DNA of 64,000 bases from Actinomycetes bacterium (GCA_021793235.1 JAJYTD010000008.1:1-64000); one strand, 5' to 3'. Counted from the first letter of the stretch, positions 7,026 through 16,053 are shown. Translations and numbers: made by a program. Notes: a model not told the origin generated them from the sequence alone.

Positions 7026-8192
7026 TCAGCGCGGCACCCGCATCTCGATCTCGGTGCCCTCGCCCGGGGCCGTAGTGACGGTGGTCTCTCCCTTGAGGTC
7101 GCGGATGCGGCCCTGAATGGACTGGGCCAGACCGAACCTGCCTTCGGCGGCGGCTTCGCCGAGGCGGCCCGGTTCCATGCCCGGCCCGTCGTCGCGGACC
7201 GCCACGGTCACGGTGTCGCCTTCATCCTCGACCAGCAGCCACACGCGTGTGTTCTCGGGGCAGTGCCGTTCGACATTGGCCAGTGCCGCCCTGACGGCCG
7301 CGTCGATCTCCTCGGCCGTGTACGGCTCCAGCGGCACCGGGGTGGCCGGTGCCGCTACGGTGATCCGCGCTGTGGCGTGCGCCCCGAGCAGGGACCGCAG
7401 ATCGACCGTCTCGCCCGGGCCCGACCGGGGCCCATCGGAAACCGGGGCGGCCGGCGGCTCCACCGCCGACCGGATATCGGCCGACTCCTGCGCACCGATC
7501 AGTCCGCGCAGCTTGGCCTCCTGTTCACCAGCGAGCCGCCCCAGTTCAGCGGCTTCTCCCCCGGCCTCCGCCCCGCGCCGCTGCACCATGGCCAGCACCT
7601 GCAGCACGGAATCGTGGATGGAACGAGCCAGGCGCTCGCGCTCACGCGTCCGCGCCTCCATCTCCACCGCCCGAGCGAAGCGCTGTTCGGCCTCAGCGGC
7701 GTAGCCGGCCATATAGCCGACCGCGTATCCGGCGAGGATGAGCAGCACCACACCGCGCGGCACCGCAGCGGTGATGGTCAGCCCCAACAGCACCCGGATG
7801 GTGATGTCGACAATCCCGTGGCCCAGCGCCACGCTCAGTGCCCACCGGCGCCCGCCGACCACCGCGGCAGCCAGAGCTGCTCCGGCGAACCAGGTCGTAG
7901 TGAGTGGCGGCGCCATTCTCAGATACCCCGGAAACACCGCGAACACGGTGGCGAACAGGCACCCGAAGGCGATCGCGAGGTCGGCCGACAACAGCACGCG
8001 CGTGTTGCGCTTCGGGCTGGTGTAGGCGTAACCGGAGACCGCCGTCCACACCGCCATGGTGCTGATGACCGACCACGCCACCCACGGCCGGGCAAGGAGG
8101 TCGTGGTGCTGAGCGACGAGCACGACGGCATACACCAACGACGCGGCCCGGAACACGGTGATAGCGCGCCACAGCGGTGCCTCGAACCCCAT
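7026..8192 (-). CDS. MacS-type sensor histidine kinase
   Basis: A 388-residue sensor kinase. Residues 1 to about 165 hold five or six hydrophobic segments (DUF5931-like sensor), followed by a dimerisation/phosphoacceptor helix 'RLARSIHDSVLQVLAMVQRRG' of the NarL-partner (HisKA_3) type, and a C-terminal HATPase domain with 'NVERHCPEN', 'VRDDGPGMEPGRLG' and a 'GRFGLAQSI' box. The layout matches MacS of streptomycetes. The cognate LuxR-type MacR is not adjacent; the nearest candidate is the truncated regulator at the window start. Confidence 0.82.
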   Translation of the reverse strand: MGFEAPLWRAITVFRAASLVYAVVLVAQHHDLLARPWVAWSVISTMAVWTAVSGYAYTSPKRNTRVLLSADLAIAFGCLFATVFAVFPGYLRMAPPLTTTWFAGAALAAAVVGGRRWALSVALGHGIVDITIRVLLGLTITAAVPRGVVLLILAGYAVGYMAGYAAEAEQRFARAVEMEARTRERERLARSIHDSVLQVLAMVQRRGAEAGGEAAELGRLAGEQEAKLRGLIGAQESADIRSAVEPPAAPVSDGPRSGPGETVDLRSLLGAHATARITVAAPATPVPLEPYTAEEIDAAVRAALANVERHCPENTRVWLLVEDEGDTVTVAVRDDGPGMEPGRLGEAAAEGRFGLAQSIQGRIRDLKGETTVTTAPGEGTEIEMRVPR

Positions 8193-8296
8193 GTCTTCGC
8201 CTTCCCCGCGGCAGTAGCCGCGCCGGTCGTGAAAAAGGAGACGCTGAGACGCGCTGTGGAGTTTCGGTGTTGCGGGTCGGCGGCGGGTCTTCCTGC

Positions 8297-9139
8297 TCAG
8301 ACCACAGCGCCGTCATCGGGACCATTGTCTCCTGAAGGACGGTCGCCCATGCGGACGACGAGGACCACGAACCCGGCGATGAACGCCGCGACGGCGCAGA
8401 AAGCGAGCCAGCCGGGCGGCGAAACACCCAAGAACATCGAGCCGAGCAGGACGACCGGACCGCCGAACAGGCCCGCCCACGAGAGCCGACTGGTGAGGTC
8501 TCCGCGCGGCAGGGGCGGCGGAGGCGGCGGGATGTAGTGGTCGGCGTCATCGCCGCCGTCCGCCGCAGGGCGCACCACGCGGCCCCCGGGGCGGATGCCG
8601 TCATCACCGCCGGGGCCGACGGGCCCGCCCGTGGGGCCGTCGGGGTCGCCGGCCGCTCCGTACTTTCTGCGCTCGTCGCTGCTCAGGTTCTCGGCGTCCG
8701 GCCAGACGGCCTGTTCCGAGGCGCCGGTGTCGTTGTAGAACCGGGCCACGAGGTCGGCCCACACGTCATCGTCGTCGCCGGTCGCGGCCGCACGGGCAGA
8801 ACCGCCGCCTGCGGCCCCCGCGGTATCGGCCTTCTCTGCGTCTGCGGCCGGTTCTACGCCGTCGGCCTCCGCGGTGTACTCCTCGAGATCGGGCAGCTTT
8901 TCGCGGAGGATCTGCTCGGCGGCCCGGCGCTCATCGGCATCGACGTAGAGGTGGTCCGCCGTGGGCTCCTCTGGTTCCCCGGACACTGTTTCCACAACGC
9001 CGTCTTCCAGCGGCACCGCGTAGGCGGCGATGCCGGATTCGCGCAACGTTTCGAGCATGAGGTCGGCCATGGCCGTTGGGAGCACGATGAGCGGGACATA
9101 GGTGTCCGCGAGCAGGCCGTTGCCGCGGCGATGCGTCAT
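8297..9139 (-). CDS. DUF308-type membrane protein with N-terminal soluble domain
   Basis: A 280-residue conserved actinobacterial protein of unknown function. The N-terminal part ('LIVLPTAMADLMLETLRESGIAAYAVPL') resembles DUF2007-like signal-transducing domains; an acidic, Ala/Gly-rich linker (about 95-205) leads to a Pro-rich stretch and two C-terminal transmembrane helices near residues 215-265. Its start overlaps the stop of the upstream esterase gene by ATGA (9136-9139), implying translational coupling. Function not recognised. Confidence 0.75.
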   Translation of the reverse strand: MTHRRGNGLLADTYVPLIVLPTAMADLMLETLRESGIAAYAVPLEDGVVETVSGEPEEPTADHLYVDADERRAAEQILREKLPDLEEYTAEADGVEPAADAEKADTAGAAGGGSARAAATGDDDDVWADLVARFYNDTGASEQAVWPDAENLSSDERRKYGAAGDPDGPTGGPVGPGGDDGIRPGGRVVRPAADGGDDADHYIPPPPPPLPRGDLTSRLSWAGLFGGPVVLLGSMFLGVSPPGWLAFCAVAAFIAGFVVLVVRMGDRPSGDNGPDDGAVV

Positions 9140-9903
9140 CGCTTCGGTCCTTCCCCGCTTCTGCTGTGCTCACGCACGAACGCGAGACTGCCGTCGAATA
9201 TGGCCGCGGCGTCGTTGTCCAGGGTGGCGACGTGGTAGCTGTTTTCCAGTGAGTGGACGGTCAGCGCCGCGTTGACCGCCCTACTGGTGAGGATACGCAG
9301 ACTCTGCGGGCCGATGACGTGATCTTGCGGACTTCGATAGGCGAGAATGGGCGCGGTGATCGCCGCCAGGCCCCGGCGGGTGGCGCGCCACAGTTTCGGC
9401 AGTGTCGCCGCGGCCGCGGTGGGGACCCGGTCATAGCCGACCTCGCGGACCCCGGGTTTTTTGATGTCGCCGACCAGGCCCTCGGTGGACGGGGCGATCC
9501 AGTGCAGCAGTGGTGCGAGCAGGAGAAGCCGGCTCTCCACCGCAAGTGACGGATTGACCACCACGACACCGCTGACCTTGTCCGCGTGCACCTCGGCCAG
9601 TCGCAACGCCAGGCAGCCGCCCATCGACATGCCCATGACGAAGACCCGGTCGCACTGCTCATCCATCTTGAGCAGCGACGACTCGACTTCACTGAACCAG
9701 TCGCCGGCCGTTGTCGTGCTCATGTCCTGCCACGTTGTTCCGTGCCCGGGCAGCAGGGGAAGATCGACGGTCAGGCCCGCGGCGGCGAGATGGTCTGCCC
9801 AGGGCCGCATCGATTGCGGAGTTCCGGTGAAACCGTGGCACAGCACCACGCCGGTTGTACCGCCGTCCTGGCTGAACGGCTCGGCGCCTGGCAGTAACGT
9901 CAT
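9136..9903 (-). CDS. alpha/beta hydrolase, carboxylesterase/monoacylglycerol-lipase type
   Basis: A 255-residue alpha/beta hydrolase without signal peptide. The nucleophile elbow 'GMSMGG', the Asp in 'SPQDHVIG' and the His in 'NSYHVATLDND' form the triad, and 'LCHGFTGTPQSM' the oxyanion loop; it resembles Bacillus Est30-like carboxylesterases. The start at 9903 is set by AAGGAGG 6 nt upstream. It is translationally coupled to the downstream membrane-protein gene and divergent from plsC, a context of lipid metabolism. Natural substrate unknown. Confidence 0.85.
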   Translation of the reverse strand: MTLLPGAEPFSQDGGTTGVVLCHGFTGTPQSMRPWADHLAAAGLTVDLPLLPGHGTTWQDMSTTTAGDWFSEVESSLLKMDEQCDRVFVMGMSMGGCLALRLAEVHADKVSGVVVVNPSLAVESRLLLLAPLLHWIAPSTEGLVGDIKKPGVREVGYDRVPTAAAATLPKLWRATRRGLAAITAPILAYRSPQDHVIGPQSLRILTSRAVNAALTVHSLENSYHVATLDNDAAAIFDGSLAFVREHSRSGEGPKR

Positions 9904-10191
9904 GGACGCCTCCTTGATCTCCCATACCACCGCGGGCACGGAGGCCCTGCGCCGACTGTACGAAATTAACCCGGCAGAGGGGCGTACGGGTAGGCGGGAG
10001 GCCGTTCGGCTTTCCCGCCGCCGCCGTGCGCGGGCTCCTGCCCGCACATGTGTACTGCCAGGTAACCCCGGGGCCGATATTGGTAGTCGGCGCACGGCGG
10101 TGCGAAGATGACCGGGATTGTTCGTGGAAGCGGGAAGGCGGACGTGGCTAGGTTGTCCGAACGCTCCCCGCGTGTGCGGGGGTGAATATCG

Positions 10192-11025
10192 GTGTTCTAC
10201 TGGGTGGTCAAGGCGATCTTGGGGCCGGTGCTCGCGGTGCTGTGGCAGCCGCGCGCCGAAGGGGTGGAGAACGTCCCCCGGCAGGGGCCCGCGATCATGG
10301 TGAGCAACCATCTCTCATTCTCCGACCACTTCTTCGGCCCGCTCCCTCTCCCCCGCAAGATCACCTTCCTCGCAAAGGCGGAGTACTTCACCGGGACGGG
10401 CCCCAAGGGGCTGATCAGCCGCCTGTTCTTCACCGGCGTGGGGCAGATCCCCATCGACCGCTCGGGAGGCAAGGCCAGTGAAGCCGCGCTGCGCACCGGC
10501 TTGAAGGTGCTCCGGCAGGGCAAGCTGCTCGGAATCTATCCCGAGGGCACGCGCTCTCCGGACGGCCGGCTGTACCGCGGGCGCACCGGTGTGGCGCGCC
10601 TGGTTTTGGAGTCGAAGGCTCCGGTGGTGCCGATGGCGATGATCAATGTCGACAAGATCATGCCGCCGGGGCGCACCATCCCCAAGCTGGGCATCCGCCC
10701 TAAGGTCATCTTCGGCGAACCACTCGATTTCTCCCGCTACCAGGGGATGGAAAAGGACCCGCGCGTGCTGCGGGCCGTCACCGACGAGATCATGTACGCC
10801 CTGATGGAGCTATCCGGCCAGGAGTACGTGGACCGCTACGCGCAGTCGGTCAAGGCCGAGCTGGAGGCGGCGGCCAAGGAGGAGAAGAAAGAGCAGCAGG
10901 CCGACGAGAAGAGCCGCAGGCGCGCCCGCCGGGCCGAACGCAAAGCCCAGAAGAAGGCCGAGAAAGCCAAGAGGAAGACCGAACGGAAAGAGCGCAGAGC
11001 CGGCAGCCCTGAACCGGCCGGGTAA
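10192..11025 (+). CDS. plsC: 1-acyl-sn-glycerol-3-phosphate acyltransferase
   Basis: A 277-residue PlsC-family acyltransferase making phosphatidic acid from lysophosphatidic acid at the membrane. The HX4D catalytic motif is 'NHLSFSDHFF' (His40, Asp45) and the substrate-binding EGTRS lies at residues 118-122. A Lys/Arg/Glu-rich tail of about 60 residues after the domain (from about residue 215) is unusual in composition and likely contacts membrane or nucleic acid, but nothing more can be said. Start GTG with a G-rich Shine-Dalgarno in a hairpin-forming stretch upstream. Confidence 0.9.
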   Translation: MFYWVVKAILGPVLAVLWQPRAEGVENVPRQGPAIMVSNHLSFSDHFFGPLPLPRKITFLAKAEYFTGTGPKGLISRLFFTGVGQIPIDRSGGKASEAALRTGLKVLRQGKLLGIYPEGTRSPDGRLYRGRTGVARLVLESKAPVVPMAMINVDKIMPPGRTIPKLGIRPKVIFGEPLDFSRYQGMEKDPRVLRAVTDEIMYALMELSGQEYVDRYAQSVKAELEAAAKEEKKEQQADEKSRRRARRAERKAQKKAEKAKRKTERKERRAGSPEPAG

Positions 11026-11076
11026 GGCCGTCCGGGCAGGCTCCGAGCGCCTCGTCCGCCCCGTGGCCCCGGCCTC

Positions 11077-11784
11077 TCATCGACGGGCGACCTCAGCGAG
11101 AACAGGGCGGTGGTCGGAGGCGGAGGCCAGGTCGGCCGCAGCGATGCGGGCCACAGGGACCCCCGCTCCCAGCACCGTGAGCTCGGGGCCGGTGAAGATC
11201 CCGTCGATGCGGACGCGCGGCCGCCGGGCGGTGAAGGTGAACGGCTCGCCCAGTGGGCGTTCGGCTCCGGCGTCGCACAGCTCCCCCGCCAGCAGCCGCC
11301 AGGCCGCACCGTCGGGTGCACAGTTGATGTCACCTGCCAGCACGGGCGGTGCGGCGTGCTCGGCGGCCATGCCACGCAGGTGCGCCACGACCTCCCCGGC
11401 GTGCTGCAGCCGCGCCCGCTCTTCAAGATCCAGGTGGGTACAGGCGACTGTGAGCGGCCCCCCGCCCGGTTCCGGTGATTCCAGCACCACGAGCGAAACG
11501 GCGCGCAGGTGCAGCCCCGGGTAGCGGCGCAGTAACCGGTGTCCTGTGGCCAGTACACGCACCCCCGGGCGGCACAGGATCGCAAGCCCGCCCGCACGCC
11601 GGTTCACCACGGGCACCAGTCCTGTCCGATGTGCCAGCACGCGGCGGCGGCCGCGCCAGAACGCGAACCTGGGGGCCTCCTGCAGGCACACCACATCGGC
11701 CCGGCACGCCGCGATGACCCGTGCCACGGCCGCAGGGTCGTCGCGCAGGGAGCGGATGTTGTAGCTGAGCACGCGGATGCCCAT
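11077..11784 (-). CDS. endonuclease/exonuclease/phosphatase family protein
   Basis: A 235-residue EEP-fold metal-dependent hydrolase. It begins 'MGIRVLSYNIRSL', has the metal-binding Glu in 'VCLQEAPR', 'GDINCAPDG' and ends with the catalytic 'SASDHRPVLAEV'. No signal peptide, so probably cytosolic. Members cleave DNA, RNA or phosphodiesters; substrate cannot be deduced. It follows the glucokinase remnant by 16 nt in what appears to be one minus-strand operon with the DUF5304 gene. Confidence 0.85.
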   Translation of the reverse strand: MGIRVLSYNIRSLRDDPAAVARVIAACRADVVCLQEAPRFAFWRGRRRVLAHRTGLVPVVNRRAGGLAILCRPGVRVLATGHRLLRRYPGLHLRAVSLVVLESPEPGGGPLTVACTHLDLEERARLQHAGEVVAHLRGMAAEHAAPPVLAGDINCAPDGAAWRLLAGELCDAGAERPLGEPFTFTARRPRVRIDGIFTGPELTVLGAGVPVARIAAADLASASDHRPVLAEVARR

Positions 11785-11800
11785 GTCCGTGGCCGTCGGC

Positions 11801-11995
11801 TCAGCGCAGCGCGCGGTCGGCCGCGCCGACGATACCGGCACGGGGTCCGGATTCGGCGATGCGGCCGCCGGCGAGCGCTGCACCGCCTTCGGCGGGGGGC
11901 GGGCAGGCGACCGGCTCCCGGATTCCGCCGCGGGGATCGACGATCCCCGCGGCGGCCGTGGTCCCGCCGATATCCACACCGATCGCCAACCGCAT
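11801..11995 (-). pseudogene. internally deleted ROK glucokinase (glkA remnant)
   Basis: A 64-codon ORF whose start 'MRLAIGVDIGGTTAAAGIVDPRG' is the ATP-binding N-terminus of actinobacterial ROK glucokinase and whose end 'RAGIVGAADRAL' matches the usual C-terminus (about 'KAGLVGAADLAR'). Roughly 250 central residues are missing, including the ROK zinc motif and catalytic Asp, yet the reading frame is intact across the junction. In Streptomyces a full glkA sits at this place. Likely a deletion relic without kinase activity; expression as a micro-protein is possible. Confidence 0.72.
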
Positions 11996-12068
11996 GGGCG
12001 GCTCCTTCTGCTCTTGAGCGGCGCCGTGTCCGCACGGCCGTGACCGCGCGGCCACCGAATCGGATCGG

Positions 12069-12476
12069 CTAGGCGTCCTCGCCGCCGGAGATGGTGTGCG
12101 ATCCGGGATCGGGTCGATCCGCGGGCCGCTCGCCACGGTCGCGGGTGTTCTCCAGCGCGCGCCCCACAACACCCAGTGTCTCGCCAATCGCACCGGCCAG
12201 GCTCACACCGGCACGGCCGAGGTGTCCGGCCACCTCCGGACCCTTGGTCCGCACGATCCCCATCAGCTGCTCCAGGGCCGGCGGCTCGGGCTGGGCTGAC
12301 TCGTACCTGATGGCCTCCTCCCACACATCCCCCTTGCGCGGCGGCGGGGAGACCGCGCTGGATACGCCTCGACGCACACCCGCCACGATCAGCTTGCGCT
12401 GCAAGGCATCCACCATCCGGAGCGCGTCATCGATGATGTCCTGGGATCCCGCGGATTCACGGTTGGGCTCTGCCAT
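12069..12476 (-). CDS. DUF5304 domain protein
   Basis: A 135-residue conserved actinobacterial protein of unknown function, encoded upstream of the glucokinase locus in this block. The N-terminal half is polar and the C-terminal half carries an Ala/Gly-rich segment 'HLGRAGVSLAGAIGETLGVVGRAL' that may be an amphipathic or membrane-associated helix. The ATG at 12476 has AGGAGA close upstream. First gene of a probable three-gene minus-strand unit. Confidence 0.7.
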   Translation of the reverse strand: MAEPNRESAGSQDIIDDALRMVDALQRKLIVAGVRRGVSSAVSPPPRKGDVWEEAIRYESAQPEPPALEQLMGIVRTKGPEVAGHLGRAGVSLAGAIGETLGVVGRALENTRDRGERPADRPDPGSHTISGGEDA

Positions 12477-12850
12477 GATCTCCTGCCCCTGTTCGGCTGT
12501 CCTGATCGCCACGTTAGCCGCCCGCGCCCGCCCTGGTCCCCCTCGTCCGCGGAAATCGGGGGGAACCCCGTTTGGTTTCAGGGGTGCCCGGATCCCCGGG
12601 GTGCGAAGCACTGTCCCGGCGAATCCGGAAGAACCCGATGACATGCACTGATGTCGCCATCAAAGGTATTGTCGAGTCAAGAGTCGAGACGTGCGCCCAG
12701 CGGGGGCTCAACAGCGAACATGGAGTGTGAATCCGCGTTCAGCAGACCAGGGTCACTATCACATACCGAACTAGAACTCGTTCTACCCACTGGTAGCAGA
12801 GCTTGTTACGGTCGTCACGTCCCCAAACCCGTATGTCCAGGAGCGAACAC
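12477..12850. promoter_or_regulatory. divergent intergenic region with KstR-like operator
   Basis: A 374-nt gap between divergent genes with no convincing ORF. It holds a TAGAACTCGTTCTA palindrome at 12772-12785, matching the KstR consensus TnnAACnnGTTnnA, 65 nt before the acyl-CoA ligase start, and that gene's AGGAG at 12839-12843. Confidence 0.6.
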
Positions 12851-14647
12851 GTGCGCGAATACAGTCGTCCCGCGAAGGTCGAGGTCTCTTCGGAGGCGCG
12901 TTTGCCCGACACCGTCTTCGCGCGGGCCGTCGAAGAACCCGCCGCTATCGCGCTCCGTCGGCAGGAATCCGGCCAGTGGCGCGACGTGACCTGCAAGGAG
13001 TTCCGCGACGACGTCGCGGCACTCGCCAAAGCACTGATCGCTGTCGGTATCGAACACGGCGACCGGATCGCACTGATGTCGCGAACCCGTTATGAGTGGA
13101 CCACCATCGACTACGCCATCTGGGCGGTCGGCGCCGTGACCGTACCGATCTATGAGACCTCCTCGGAGGAACAGGTCGAGTGGATCCTCGGCGATTCCGG
13201 CAGCAAGGCCGTTTTCGTCGAGAGCCCCGAACACGCCGCGCGGGTCGAAGCCGTGCGGTCCGATCTCAAAGATCTGCAGTACGTCTGGCAGATCGACGGC
13301 TCCGCACTCGCGGAGTTCACCGCCTCCGGCGCCGACGTCGAGGACTCCGTGGTGGAGCAGCGACGCACGGCGGGAGGCATCGACGAACTGGCCACCCTCA
13401 TCTACACCTCGGGCACCACCGGACGCCCCAAGGGCTGCGAGCTGACCCACCGCAACCTGCTCTTCACCATCCTCAACATCATCAACGGACCGCTGGAGGA
13501 GGTCTTCACCCTCGAAGGGCGCTCCACTCTGCTGTTCCTGCCCCTGGCGCACTCCTTCGCCCGCATCATCCAGGTCGGCTGTATCGAGTCCAAGACCGTC
13601 CTCGGCCACTTCCCCACCACCGGGCCCGAACTCATCGACACGCTCGGTGTGTACCGGCCGACGTTCCTGCTGGCCGTCCCCCGCGTCTTCGAGAAAGTCT
13701 TCAACAAGGCCGAGCAGAAGGCCACGTCCGAAGGCCGGGGCAAGATCTTCAACGCCGCCGCCGAAACCGCGATCGCCTACAGCAAGGCGCTCACCGCGGG
13801 CCGGATCCCGCTCGGCCTGCGGGTCAAGCACGCGGTCTTCTCCCGCCTGGTCTACGGCAAGATCCGCGCGGCGGTGGGCGGCCGCGCCCAGTACGCCGTC
13901 TCCGGCGGCTCCGCCCTGGGCGAGCGCCTCGGCCACTTCTTCCGCGGCGTCGGCCTGACCATCATCGAGGGCTACGGACTCACCGAGACCTCGGCGCCCA
14001 CCGCGGTCAACTCCCCGAACCTCAACAAGATCGGCACGGTGGGCAGTCCCTTCCCCGGTGTCAGCATCCGCATCGGCGAGGACGGCGAGGTCCTCTGCAA
14101 GGGCGACCACGTGATGCGCGGCTACTGGGGGAACGAGAAGGCCACCAAAGAGGCGTTCGACGAGGACGGCTGGTACCGCACCGGCGACCTCGGCTCCCTT
14201 GACGAGGACGGCTACCTGAGCATCACGGGGCGCAAAAAGGAGATCATCGTGACCGCGGGCGGTAAGAACGTGGCCCCCGCCGTCATCGAGGACCGCATCC
14301 GCGGACACGCGCTCATCAGCCAGTGCATGGTGGTCGGTGACAACCGCAACTTCGTCTCCGCCCTGATCACCATCGACCCCGAGGCCTTCGAGTTCTGGCG
14401 GCAGCAGAACAACAAGACCGGGGAGATTCCCGACCTGGTCGACGACCCCGACCTCATCGCCGCCGTGCAGAAGGCCGTGGATGACGCCAACCAGATCGTC
14501 TCCCGCGCGGAATCGGTGCGCAAGTTCACGATCCTGCCCGAGGACTTCTCCGAGGAGAGCGGCCAGATGACGGCGTCATTGAAGGTCAAGCGGCATGTCG
14601 TGGCCGAGCGGTACAGCAAGGAGATCGAGGAGATCTACACCTCCTGA
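12851..14647 (+). CDS. long-chain fatty-acid-CoA ligase (FadD15-like)
   Basis: A 598-residue acyl-adenylate-forming enzyme that activates fatty acids to acyl-CoA. Visible motifs: P-loop 'LIYTSGTTGRPKGCELTHRN' (about residue 180), 'EGYGLTETSAP' and 'DGWYRTGDLG', plus 'GRKKEIIVTAGGKNVAP' with the C-terminal hinge. The GTG at 12851 follows AGGAG by 7 nt and yields the family's usual start VREYSRP. Its neighbour on the opposite strand is a PimB-like gene, the same pairing as fadD15/pimB in mycobacteria. A KstR-type operator upstream suggests lipid- or sterol-responsive repression. Confidence 0.9.
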   Translation: MREYSRPAKVEVSSEARLPDTVFARAVEEPAAIALRRQESGQWRDVTCKEFRDDVAALAKALIAVGIEHGDRIALMSRTRYEWTTIDYAIWAVGAVTVPIYETSSEEQVEWILGDSGSKAVFVESPEHAARVEAVRSDLKDLQYVWQIDGSALAEFTASGADVEDSVVEQRRTAGGIDELATLIYTSGTTGRPKGCELTHRNLLFTILNIINGPLEEVFTLEGRSTLLFLPLAHSFARIIQVGCIESKTVLGHFPTTGPELIDTLGVYRPTFLLAVPRVFEKVFNKAEQKATSEGRGKIFNAAAETAIAYSKALTAGRIPLGLRVKHAVFSRLVYGKIRAAVGGRAQYAVSGGSALGERLGHFFRGVGLTIIEGYGLTETSAPTAVNSPNLNKIGTVGSPFPGVSIRIGEDGEVLCKGDHVMRGYWGNEKATKEAFDEDGWYRTGDLGSLDEDGYLSITGRKKEIIVTAGGKNVAPAVIEDRIRGHALISQCMVVGDNRNFVSALITIDPEAFEFWRQQNNKTGEIPDLVDDPDLIAAVQKAVDDANQIVSRAESVRKFTILPEDFSEESGQMTASLKVKRHVVAERYSKEIEEIYTS

Positions 14648-14700
14648 GCGGTCAGGTGCTCTCCGGGGCCGTCTACCGGCCCGGCCCCGGACGGGCGGCG

Positions 14701-14719
14701 GCACCCTCAGGGTGCTTTT
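14701..14719 (+). terminator. terminator of the acyl-CoA ligase gene
   Basis: GCACCC/GGGTGC stem with TCA loop followed by TTTT; it overlaps the last codons of the convergent mannosyltransferase gene. Confidence 0.6.
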
Positions 14720-15876
14720 GGTGCTGCGCCGGAGAGCAGATCGTCCAGGCGCGCGGCCGTGGTGTCCCAACTCCACTCGCGCTCGGCCCAGTCGCGGCCG
14801 CGCGCGCCCATCGCGGCGGCTTCCTGCGGGTCGCGCAACAGCCGGATGAGCGCCCGCGCCGCGGGACCGGGACGCCGGCCATCGACCACATGGCCCGTCT
14901 CGCCCTCGCGCACCGCATCCGGCGCTCCGCCGGAATCTCCCGCGATGACGGGCAGCCCACTGGCCGACGCCTCCAGATAGACCATCCCCAGGCCTTCGAC
15001 GTCCAGACCGCCGTTGCGGGTGCGGCACGGCATCGCGAACACATCTGCGGCATCGTAGTGCGCCGGCAGCTCCTCTGCCGGGACATCGCCGGTGAAATAC
15101 ACGGAGTCGGCCACCCCCTGCCGGCGTGCCATCTCCTGGAGCCGCGCACGGTAGGGTCCGCCGCCGACTACGAGGAGCGCGGCGCCGGAAACGTCGGCGA
15201 GCACCCGCGGCCAAGCCCGTATCAGCGTGTCCTGCCCCTTCCTGGGCACCAGGCGGGAGACGCACACGACCACCGGGCGGCCGCCGAGTCCGTGGCGTTT
15301 GCGGATATCCTCGCCTCCGGCGCCGGGGCGAAACCGCGTGGTGTCCACGCCCGGCGTCAGCCGCCGCATCCGCGCGGCTGCGCCGGGCGTGACCGCGCGG
15401 GCGAGTCGGGTGCGGGTGTAGTCACCGAGATAGGTGAGGGTGTCGGTCTGCTCCGCGATCCGGCGCAGCATCCCCCGGGCTCCGGGAAGCGCCGACCAGC
15501 CGGTCTCGTGGCCGTGGGTGAGTGCCACGATACGGCGCGCGCCGGCGCGGCGCAGTTCATCGGCCATCAAGCCCAGCGGAGCCGCGGCCCCGAACAGCAC
15601 CGAGTCGCACTCTTCCAGCGCGATGATGCGCGCCGCCCGCCGCGCTACCCCGGGCGTGGGCAGCAGTACGGGGGTGTGCTCGCGGACCACCGGGAACGGC
15701 AGGCCGAGGTCGAAGGAGGCCGGATCGCCCCAAGCGGCCGCGCCGCGCGCGGTGGGTGTCGAGCAGTAGACCACGACCGATTCGGGGGGCCTGCGCATCG
15801 CGAGCTCGTGGACGAACGCCTGGATCCCCCCGGGGCGGGGAGGAAAGTCGTTGGTGACGATGAGCGTACGCGGCAC
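14707..15876 (-). CDS. pimB: GT4 glycosyltransferase, PimB-like mannosyltransferase
   Basis: A 389-residue GT-B glycosyltransferase of family GT4. 'TNDFPPRPGGIQAFVHELA' at the N-terminus, 'GHETGW', 'VSRLVPRKGQDTLIRAW' and the donor-binding 'EGLGMVYLEASASGLPVIAG' correspond to mycobacterial PimB', which adds the second mannose to phosphatidylinositol monomannoside using GDP-mannose. Its pairing with a FadD15-like gene supports the assignment. The GTG start lies 7 nt after a TAGACT -10 box with no Shine-Dalgarno, so the mRNA is probably leaderless. Confidence 0.82.
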   Translation of the reverse strand: MPRTLIVTNDFPPRPGGIQAFVHELAMRRPPESVVVYCSTPTARGAAAWGDPASFDLGLPFPVVREHTPVLLPTPGVARRAARIIALEECDSVLFGAAAPLGLMADELRRAGARRIVALTHGHETGWSALPGARGMLRRIAEQTDTLTYLGDYTRTRLARAVTPGAAARMRRLTPGVDTTRFRPGAGGEDIRKRHGLGGRPVVVCVSRLVPRKGQDTLIRAWPRVLADVSGAALLVVGGGPYRARLQEMARRQGVADSVYFTGDVPAEELPAHYDAADVFAMPCRTRNGGLDVEGLGMVYLEASASGLPVIAGDSGGAPDAVREGETGHVVDGRRPGPAARALIRLLRDPQEAAAMGARGRDWAEREWSWDTTAARLDDLLSGAAPKAP

Positions 15877-16030
15877 GGCACCGAGTCTAGCTCTCCCCCG
15901 CGCAGAGGGTGCGGCGATGGGGCATCCGAGCGCGGCGAGGAGCGTCCCATCGCCGCTGCACCGACCGCTCACCCGGCGCACAGGCCGATCGTTCCGGTCT
16001 CAGGGAAGGCCCGGCGCCAGGGGCGGCGCG

Positions 16031-16053
16031 AACGGGGCGGCGGCCGCCCCGTT
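16031..16053 (-). terminator. hairpin after the NlpC/P60 gene
   Basis: A perfect 10-bp stem (16031-16040 with 16044-16053) with a 3-nt loop, 28 nt downstream of the hydrolase stop; no T-run. Confidence 0.45.

Noticed and set aside
10160-10188. A sequence resembling a type I-E CRISPR repeat (GCTCCCCGCGTGTGCGGGGGTGA) just before plsC
   Set aside because: Only one copy exists, with no spacer-repeat units and no cas genes; it is best read as a hairpin plus the G-rich ribosome-binding site of plsC.
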